Assembly (NCBI GenBank): GCA_947623215.1
Contig: CANQGN010000016.1
Span: forward strand, 1-14,921
Source: an uncultured Clostridia bacterium
GTDB lineage: Bacteria; Bacillota; Clostridia; Oscillospirales; Acutalibacteraceae
Length of the DNA: 14,921 bases
Direction: 5' to 3'
The notes below the pieces were generated by a model. It saw only the letters and a list, made by a program, of their open reading frames with translations. It ran no database searches and was not told where the DNA came from. The translations under genes were made by a program, and so were the position numbers. Every line of letters begins with the position of its first letter. Positions within the stretch are counted from its first letter, which is position 1. Shown here one piece after another: positions 5,173 through 12,600 of this stretch.

Positions 5173-7572
5173 ATGAACACGCACTACACGGCCGCCGAAG
5201 CGCGAGAGGGCATAGAGCGCACGCTTTCGCACGCTTTGGGCGTTACCCCGCAAGAGGCAACGGACGAACAATTTTACAAGGCCATTGTGCTGCTGCTGCG
5301 CGACGTACTGGCAACCCGCCGCCGCGCCTTTGCCGAGCGGGCCGAAAAGCAAAAAACCCGGCAGGTTTACTACCTGTGCATGGAATTTTTAATGGGCCGG
5401 TCGCTCAAAAATACCCTGTTTAATTTGGGGCTTACCGCCCCTTTTCAAAAGGCGCTGGCGCATTTTAACGTAAAGTTAGACCGCATTTACGAGCAGGAGC
5501 CGGACGCCGGCTTGGGCAACGGCGGCTTAGGGCGGCTGGCCGCCTGTTTTTTAGACGCGCTGGCTACCGGCGGCTACCCCGCCATGGGCTACTCCATTTG
5601 TTATGAATACGGCATTTTTCGCCAAAAGCTGGTAGACGGCTGGCAAACCGAGCTGCCGGATTTTTGGCTGCCGGGTGGTTCGGTATGGCTGACCGACCGG
5701 CCGGAGCAGGCGGTCGAGGTACGGTTTGACGGTTCGGTGCGCGAGTGGTGGGACGGTACCCACCACCACGTAGAGCACGAGGGCTACACCCCCGTGCGGG
5801 CGGTGCCGCACGACCTTATGGTGCCGGGGTTAGACGGGAAAGGCGTTTCGGTGCTGCGGCTGTGGAGCGCCGAGGCCCCGGGGCTGGATATGAAGCTCTT
5901 TAACGCCGGGCAGTATATGCAGGCGGTCGAGCAAAACGCCATGGCAGAGGTCATCAGTCAGGTGCTTTACCCGGCGGATAACCACTACGAGGGCAAGTCG
6001 CTGCGGCTGCGCCAGCAGTATTTTCTGGTTTCGGCCTCGGTGCAGGACATTGTGCGCCAGCACCTGCGGCGAGAGGGAAGACTGGACACGCTGCCCGAGC
6101 GGGCGGCCATTCATACCAACGACACTCACCCCGTGCTGGCCGTGCCGGAACTCATGCGCATTTTGCTGGACGAATGCGGCTACCCGTGGGAGCGCGCATG
6201 GGACATTGTAACCCGCACGCTGGCCTACACCAACCACACCGTCATGCGCGAGGCGCTGGAGTGCTGGCCGGTTTCGCTCTTCCGCGAGCGGCTGCCCCGC
6301 ATTTTCCAAATTGTAACAGAAATTGACCACCGCCACCGGCGGCAGGTGTGGGAGCAAACGGGCGACGCCGACTTGGTAGAGCGCACGGCGGTGCTTTCGG
6401 GCGACACGGTGCGCATGGCCAATTTGGCCGTGGCCGCCTGCCACAGCGTAAACGGCGTGTCCGAGCTGCACAGCGACATTTTAAAGAAAGACGTTTTTGC
6501 AGATTTTTACCGCCTGACCCCCGAAAAATTCCACAACGTAACCAACGGTATTGCCCACCGGCGTTGGCTTTGCCAGGCCAACCCCGAGCTGGACGATTTT
6601 ATTACTTCTCTGCTGGGCGACGGCTACCGCCGCAATGCGGACGAACTCAAGGGCCTGCTGGCTTTTGCGGACGACGACGACGTAAAGCGCCGCCTGCACG
6701 AGATAAAGCAGCACAACAAAAAGCGGCTGGCGGCCTATATTGCGGCGGCGGGGGGCGGCAAGTGCGACCCGCAGTCGATTTTTGACATTCAAATTAAGCG
6801 GCTGCACGAGTACAAGCGCCAGCACATGAATCTCATGCACATTGCGGCCGACTATTTGTTCTTAAAAAACAACCCCAACGCCGAGTTTGTGCCCAAAACC
6901 TACCTGTTTGGGGCCAAGGCCGCGCCCGGCTACTTTATGGCCAAGCAAATTATTCAAATGATCTGCTCGCTGGCCGACCTTATTGCGGCAGATAAATCCG
7001 TCCGCGACCGGCTGAAGGTCGTGTATATGGAAGACTACCGCGTCACCTTGGCCGAGCTGCTGGTACCGGCGGCAGACGTAAGCGAGCAAATATCGCTCGC
7101 GGGTACGGAGGCCTCCGGCACCGGCAACATGAAGCTCATGCTCAACGGCGCGGTAACGCTGGGCACGGAAGACGGCGCCAACGTAGAGATTCACCGCGCG
7201 GTGGGCGACGAAAACATTGTCATATTCGGCATGGAGGCAGAAGAAGCCGCCCGCCAAAAGCAGCATTACGACCCCCGCGAATACTATTATAATAACCCTG
7301 TTATTAAAGAGACCCTCGACTTTTTGCGGGGCGGGCTGGGCCGACCCTTTAACGACGTAGTAGACTCCCTGCTCACCGTAGACCCCTACATGGTGCTGGC
7401 AGATTTTGAAAGCTACTGCAAAGCCCACGAAACCGTCGACCGCCTTTACCCCAACCGGGCTGTTTGGGACAAAATGTCCCTCACCAACATTGCCATGGCC
7501 GGGCGTTTTTCGGCCGACCGCGCCATTGCCGACTACGCAAACGGTATTTGGCACTGCAAACCGGTTAAATAA
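5173..7572 (+). CDS. glgP: Glycogen/maltodextrin phosphorylase (GT35)
   Basis: This 799-residue cytoplasmic enzyme releases glucose 1-phosphate from the non-reducing ends of alpha-1,4-glucans using phosphate and pyridoxal phosphate. The length matches the family (about 800). The PLP-binding signature EASGTGNMKLMLNGA is intact, with the cofactor lysine at K654. Other conserved segments include NGGLGRLAACFLDAL (116-130), the NDTHP block (316-320), IKRLHEYKRQ (about 541-550) and the TEDGANVEI strand just after the PLP site. A GGGAGG ribosome binding site (5158-5163) lies 9 nt before the ATG. It is followed after 2 nt by a GH13 glucan hydrolase, so the pair likely degrades stored glycogen or imported maltodextrin together. 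Preference for glycogen over maltodextrin cannot be told from sequence alone. Confidence 0.96.
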   Translation: MNTHYTAAEAREGIERTLSHALGVTPQEATDEQFYKAIVLLLRDVLATRRRAFAERAEKQKTRQVYYLCMEFLMGRSLKNTLFNLGLTAPFQKALAHFNVKLDRIYEQEPDAGLGNGGLGRLAACFLDALATGGYPAMGYSICYEYGIFRQKLVDGWQTELPDFWLPGGSVWLTDRPEQAVEVRFDGSVREWWDGTHHHVEHEGYTPVRAVPHDLMVPGLDGKGVSVLRLWSAEAPGLDMKLFNAGQYMQAVEQNAMAEVISQVLYPADNHYEGKSLRLRQQYFLVSASVQDIVRQHLRREGRLDTLPERAAIHTNDTHPVLAVPELMRILLDECGYPWERAWDIVTRTLAYTNHTVMREALECWPVSLFRERLPRIFQIVTEIDHRHRRQVWEQTGDADLVERTAVLSGDTVRMANLAVAACHSVNGVSELHSDILKKDVFADFYRLTPEKFHNVTNGIAHRRWLCQANPELDDFITSLLGDGYRRNADELKGLLAFADDDDVKRRLHEIKQHNKKRLAAYIAAAGGGKCDPQSIFDIQIKRLHEYKRQHMNLMHIAADYLFLKNNPNAEFVPKTYLFGAKAAPGYFMAKQIIQMICSLADLIAADKSVRDRLKVVYMEDYRVTLAELLVPAADVSEQISLAGTEASGTGNMKLMLNGAVTLGTEDGANVEIHRAVGDENIVIFGMEAEEAARQKQHYDPREYYYNNPVIKETLDFLRGGLGRPFNDVVDSLLTVDPYMVLADFESYCKAHETVDRLYPNRAVWDKMSLTNIAMAGRFSADRAIADYANGIWHCKPVK

Positions 7573-7574
7573 CC

Positions 7575-9485
7575 ATGCGCACCCCCTATTTTTCGCGAGA
7601 CGAGCGCTACAAAACCCCCTTTGGGGCGGCCCCGGCGGGGCAGGCGGTCAGCTTTCGGCTGTTTTTGCCAAACGACTGCGGCGAAGCGCTGCTGTGGCTG
7701 TGGCGAGAGGGCGAACCCCCCGCCCCGCATGACTTTTGGCGCACAGAAAAAAGTGAAGCCGAGGGCTGGTGGTGGGAGTGTATTGTCACCCCCGAGCAGC
7801 CGGGGCTGTGGTTTTACCGGTTCAGCTTTGTTTCTCCCTTTGGGGCAAACGCCTTAACCGCCGGGGCGGGGGGCGCCGCCGCGCTCAACGACCCGGCGGG
7901 CGAACCCTACCGCCTTACCGTTTACCACCCGGCCTTTACCACGCCGGGCTGGCTAAAGGGCGGGGTGCTTTACCAAATTTTTCCGGACCGCTTTTGCGCC
8001 TCCGGCGAACCCAAAACCGGCGTACCGGCCGACCGTTACCTCCACCCCTCTTTCACCGAGGGGCAGCCCGCCTACACCCAAACCGCCGCCCCCCGCCGGT
8101 TAAATAACGACTACTGGGGCGGCGACTTAAAAGGCGTCGAGCGCCGCCTGCCGGAGCTGGCGGATTTAGGCGTTACCGCCCTTTACTTAAACCCCATTTT
8201 TGAAGCGCACTCCAACCACCGCTACAACACGGCGGATTATACCCGCATAGACCCATTGCTCGGGAGTGAATCCGACTTCCGCTCGCTGTGTGCCGCCGCC
8301 CACGCCCTTGGTATGCGGGTGATTTTAGACGGCGTCTTCTCCCACACGGGGTCAGACAGCGTGTATTTTAACGCCGAAGGGCGGTACCCGCCGGAGGGCG
8401 CGGCCAACCGGCAAGACTCTCCCTACGCCGGGTGGTATACCTTTACCGCCTACCCTACCGACTACCGCGCCTGGTGGGGTATCAAAACCCTGCCGGAGGT
8501 GAACGAAACCAACCCCGCCTACCTGCGCTTTATTACCGGGCCGCAGGGGGTGGCGCGGCGTTGGCTGGCCGCGGGGGCAGACGGTTGGCGGTTAGACGTG
8601 GCAGACGAGCTGCCGGACGAATTTTTAACCGCCTTCCGCGCCGCGGTAAAGGCAGAAAAGCCGGATTCTCTGGTGCTGGGCGAAGTGTGGGAAGACGCCG
8701 TAACCAAAGAAAGCTACGGCCACCGCCGCTCGTATTTGCTGGGGCAGCAGCTGGACAGCGTCATGAACTACCCCCTTATGCGGGCCATTTTGTCCTTTAT
8801 CAAAGAGGGGGGCGGCCACGCGCTGCTCGAGCTCGCGATGTCTCAGGCAGAGCATTACCCCCCGCCCGCGCTGCACACGCTAATGAACCACCTCGGCACG
8901 CATGATACCGAGCGCTTAATCACCGCCCTTTCGGGCGAACCGGCCGCCGGGCGGGGGCGGGCGTGGCAGGCCGGGCAGCGCTTAACCCCTGCCCAGCGCC
9001 GCCGGGGGGAGGCGCTGGTGCGGCTGGCCAGCGCCCTGCAATATACCCTGCCGGGCGTGCCCTGCGTGTATTATGGCGACGAACGCGGCATGGAGGGCTA
9101 CGGCGACCCCTTTAACCGCGCCCCCATGCGCTGGCAAAATCCCCCCTCCCCCGCGCTAGTGCCCTGGTACCGCACGCTGGGGCGGCTGCGGCGCACCCTG
9201 CCGGTGCTCGCCGGCGGGCGGCTGCTGCCGGTCGCGGCGGCGCAAGATTTGGTGGCCTTTCGCCGGGTTTCTTCGGAACAGCCGGGGCAGCCCGGGCTGC
9301 TGGTGGCGGTCAACCGGGGAGAAACAAGCCTCACCCTCCCCCTGCCGCAGGGGGTGGCCTACGCCCCGCCGCTGCTGGGGGCGGTGGCGGCCGGGCAGCT
9401 GCAACTGCCCCCCCGCAGCGTGGCGCTGGTGCCCGAACGGGAAAACCGGAAAAAGCGGGAAAAGCGGGAAAAACGAAAAAAATAA
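7575..9485 (+). CDS. GH13 alpha-glucan hydrolase (neopullulanase / cyclomaltodextrinase-like)
   Basis: This 636-residue protein has no signal peptide, so it acts in the cytoplasm. An N-terminal beta-sandwich of about 125 residues (CBM34-like by position) precedes a TIM barrel. All catalytic GH13 motifs are present: region I DGVFSHTG (252-259), region II DGWRLDVAD with nucleophile D341, region III VLGEVWED with acid/base E370, and region IV NHLGTHDTE with D444. A region V-like LPEVN (306-310) sits where neopullulanases have MPKLN. It probably hydrolyses alpha-1,4 and perhaps alpha-1,6 bonds in maltodextrins or limit dextrins left by the phosphorylase. The start is 2 nt after the glgP stop with no good ribosome binding site, which implies coupled translation. 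The C-terminus is odd: a purely charged tail (RENRKKREKREKRKK) encoded by near-repeats. Exact substrate specificity is uncertain. Confidence 0.92.
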   Translation: MRTPYFSRDERYKTPFGAAPAGQAVSFRLFLPNDCGEALLWLWREGEPPAPHDFWRTEKSEAEGWWWECIVTPEQPGLWFYRFSFVSPFGANALTAGAGGAAALNDPAGEPYRLTVYHPAFTTPGWLKGGVLYQIFPDRFCASGEPKTGVPADRYLHPSFTEGQPAYTQTAAPRRLNNDYWGGDLKGVERRLPELADLGVTALYLNPIFEAHSNHRYNTADYTRIDPLLGSESDFRSLCAAAHALGMRVILDGVFSHTGSDSVYFNAEGRYPPEGAANRQDSPYAGWYTFTAYPTDYRAWWGIKTLPEVNETNPAYLRFITGPQGVARRWLAAGADGWRLDVADELPDEFLTAFRAAVKAEKPDSLVLGEVWEDAVTKESYGHRRSYLLGQQLDSVMNYPLMRAILSFIKEGGGHALLELAMSQAEHYPPPALHTLMNHLGTHDTERLITALSGEPAAGRGRAWQAGQRLTPAQRRRGEALVRLASALQYTLPGVPCVYYGDERGMEGYGDPFNRAPMRWQNPPSPALVPWYRTLGRLRRTLPVLAGGRLLPVAAAQDLVAFRRVSSEQPGQPGLLVAVNRGETSLTLPLPQGVAYAPPLLGAVAAGQLQLPPRSVALVPERENRKKREKREKRKK

Positions 9486-9490
9486 ACGCC

Positions 9491-9535
9491 AAAAACCCGT
9501 TCTCGCCTCTCCGGGCGGGGGCGGGTTTTCATTTT
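9491..9535 (+). terminator. Intrinsic terminator of the glgP-GH13 operon
   Basis: AAAACCCG (9492-9499) pairs with CGGGTTTT (9522-9529), with further C/G pairing inside. The T-rich 3' arm continues into CATTTT. It begins 6 nt after the GH13 stop codon. Confidence 0.85.
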
Positions 9536-9573
9536 GCACAAAAAAAACACCGTGACTTTGTGCAGTTTGCCGG

Positions 9574-9603
9574 TAGACATCGCCGGATTTTTTGTGCTAT
9601 AAT
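9574..9603 (+). promoter_or_regulatory. Promoter of the large secreted repeat protein
   Basis: A perfect -10 TATAAT (9598-9603) is preceded by an extended-10 TG (9595-9596). A -35-like TAGACA (9574-9579) lies 18 nt upstream. Together with the terminator before it, this makes the large gene its own transcription unit. Confidence 0.75.
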
Positions 9604-9620
9604 GACAGAGCATAAGCATG

Positions 9621-9657
9621 GGGGCAGTCCGCCTGTTTGTGCGGGCGGGTCTGCCCC
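9621..9657 (+). promoter_or_regulatory. 5'-UTR hairpin before the large secreted protein gene
   Basis: GGGGCAG (9621-9627) pairs perfectly with CTGCCCC (9651-9657). A second pairing, CCGC with GCGG, lies inside around a T-rich loop. It begins about 10-15 nt after the predicted transcription start and leaves the AGGAGG ribosome binding site (9677-9682) free. There is no T tract, so it is not a terminator. It may stabilise the 5' end of the mRNA. Confidence 0.5.
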
Positions 9658-9689
9658 GCCAAAATTTATCGTACATAGGAGGAAGAACA

Positions 9690-12600
9690 ATGCGAAAACT
9701 TGTCAGACGATCGCTTTCTGCCGTGCTGGCGCTGGCCATGGTTGTTACCATGCTCACCTGCGCTTTCTCGGCGGTAGCGGAGTCCCGACCGGCCTGCATG
9801 AGTTTCATGCGCGAAGACCCCAATGAAGCAATGGAACAATGGCACGTCGGTTGGACCGGCGCGAGTGCAGAAACTGAGACCGCCAACTGGGCGACTCTGC
9901 AAGCGAACTCGCGCTACCTCGCGCAGGACTTTGTGCCCGACTGCCACGTCATCGGCGGCGTAAGGCTGGGCATGAACTTAACCGCGCAGTGGGCCGTCAT
10001 TCATATGGAGGTTCACCTGGGCGGGCCGGAGGGCCCGCTGGTAGGCGAAGCTGTAGACCAACCCTTCTGGTCGAAGGGCAATGCGGTAGAGCATCGCAAC
10101 CACATGTATGAATTCGACTTCCCCAAAGACATTGAAGTAGTCCCCGGCGAACTGTACAGCCTGGTATTCTGGCTGTCCAGCCGCGTGCCGGGCAATTTGT
10201 GCGTGGTCAATACCGGCCGCTGCAACAAGGGCATTGCCCCCAACAACCCCGGTACCCACAGCAAAAAGATGTTTGGCGAGGGCAACGAGTGGAAAAACCA
10301 CCCCGCCAACAGCTTTGAGTTTGAAATCCTGCCCGAAAACGGCCTGAGCACCATCATCGCCCATGGCGACAGCACCAACGGCGCCACCGTGCACGTCAGT
10401 TGGTCTGGTTCGCTGAATACCGAAAGCAAAACCGAGGGCATGGGTGCGCTCAAAGCCGCTTGGAGCGCCAAGCCCGAAAGCGGCACCACCGTAAAGGGCA
10501 ACATTTCCTTTAACTTAACCGACCATGGTTACAACCTGCAAGAGCTGGGGGCCAAGTATCTTACTTTTGATATCTTCCCCAACGACTTCAAAGTGCAGAA
10601 TCCCACCAATACCGACGCCATGGTGTTCGGTACCTCCGGCACGAACTGGAACGCTTCCGTTACCGGCACCGGCTGGACGAAAGAAGAACTGTTAGCCGAG
10701 TTTGACAAGCTGCAAAACGGCCAGTGGAATCACGTGGTATTAAAGCTGCCCGAGAAAACGCTGGCGCTTGAAGACCCGGTGAAAAACCTCTTCTTCTTCC
10801 GCGACGGCGGCGACTCCCACATTCTCATTACCGGCGACGACCCCTATGCGTTGTTTGATAACGTTCGTCTGGTAGACGAAAAAGGCTTAAACCCGCCCAC
10901 CCCGCAAGAAGACGGCGAGGCCTTTACCGAATATCTGCCGGAAGACGCCGCCGCGCTGGTAACCATGAACACCACCGCCGCCACCAATGAGAGCGACTGG
11001 TTTGCCGCGCAGGAAGTGGTACCGGAGAACGATACCATTTACGCGGTAGAAACCGCCCTGCAAGTGGAAGACGCGGCCGACGTGGAGCTCGCGGTAGAGC
11101 TGCGCACCCGGGTAAACGACCCGACCTCTGCCGTAGCCACCGGCGAGACCACCTTAAAGGGTAAGCAGGAAACGCCTGTCCGCACCGTTCGCACCTACTT
11201 CACCGACCCCGTGCGGGTTGCCCCCGGCAAGGTGTATTATCTGGTTTATTACCTCAAGTCCATTACCGAGGGCAAACATGCCCAGTACGTGGGCAAAAAC
11301 GGCGGTAACGGCAACTTTGAGCATCCCATGTGGCTCTCGCAAAAGAGCACGACGGATATGACCGTATTTGGCGAGCAAGAGGGCAAGGGCGCTTTCTGCG
11401 CCAGCTTCCGCCTGCTGGATACCGTTGAAGAAGCCGCCTTTACCGAAAATCTGCCCGCCTCGCCCAAGGCCATTCGCAACCACCTCGCCCGCAAAACGGC
11501 CGAGGCGGCCACCCACCCCAACAAAAACGCCTCTTACTTTATGGCGCAGGAGGTAGTGCCGGCGACCGATACGCTGGCCGGCGCTTACATTGGCCTTACC
11601 ATTGCCAATCAAAATAATGCCAACTCCACCATTGGTATTACGGCGGAGCTGCGCTCTTCGGTAAACGACCCCGAGTCGGTTGTTGCCAAGGGCACCGGCT
11701 TCACCCAGGGCTACGGCAAACCCGACCTCATCCCCGTGCCGTTTGATGAACCCGCCAAGGTTACCCCGGGTAAGATGTATTACCTTGTTTACTACGTTTC
11801 CAAGTCAATGGTAGAGGGTGACGGTACTCCTTCGCCGACCGACAACACGGTAGCCCCGCTGGGCAGCGAAGACTACAACAACCCCTGCATTACCTGGAAC
11901 GCGCAGGTAACCAAGAACGATACGGGTAACGACGCCAACATGACCCGTACCAACAACATCGGCAAAACCGCCTGGTTCCGCTTAATGACCGATTTGGATA
12001 TTAAGTATCGCGATATGGACCAGTCGGTTTCGGTTGCGCAGGGCCGCCTGACCATTATGCCCGGCGACGAGCACGCCGACGTGTATGCGCCCGAGGGCGA
12101 CAACGCCCAGTTCTGGAAGCCTGACGGGTCAAGCGACGCCACCGAACTGGCGCATGTTTACATTTACCCCAACGGCCGCCAGAACGGCGCTATGAGCATT
12201 CAGGGCGCCACCCACGTCACCTTTGACCTGTGGGTGCCGGAAGATAACTTCTTCGACGATCTGTCCGACGTTTCGTTTAACCTGAACGGCCCCGACCACT
12301 GGCAGGGCTGGGGTGACTCGACCGACGGCTGCGCCGACAAAGCGGCGCTGAAAGCCGCCTTTACCGGGCTGAAAGCCGGCTGGAACCACATTGCCGTGCC
12401 GCTCAACGCCCCCTCTACCTTAGCGAATCTGGGCACTACCTGCCTCATGATTATCGGCGCGAAGAATTTGGGCAACGACAAAGAGAACGCCCGCTTTGGT
12501 ATTGACGATATTCGCTTTACCAACAACATTGGCGAGGGCTCGGAGTACAGCCAGCGCACCGCCGCCAAAGACGCGCGGCTGGCCATTCACGCCCTGCCGG

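Noticed and set aside
6862..7554. 230-codon minus-strand open frame inside glgP
   Set aside because: It is an antisense shadow of the conserved phosphorylase C-terminal region and has no family features.
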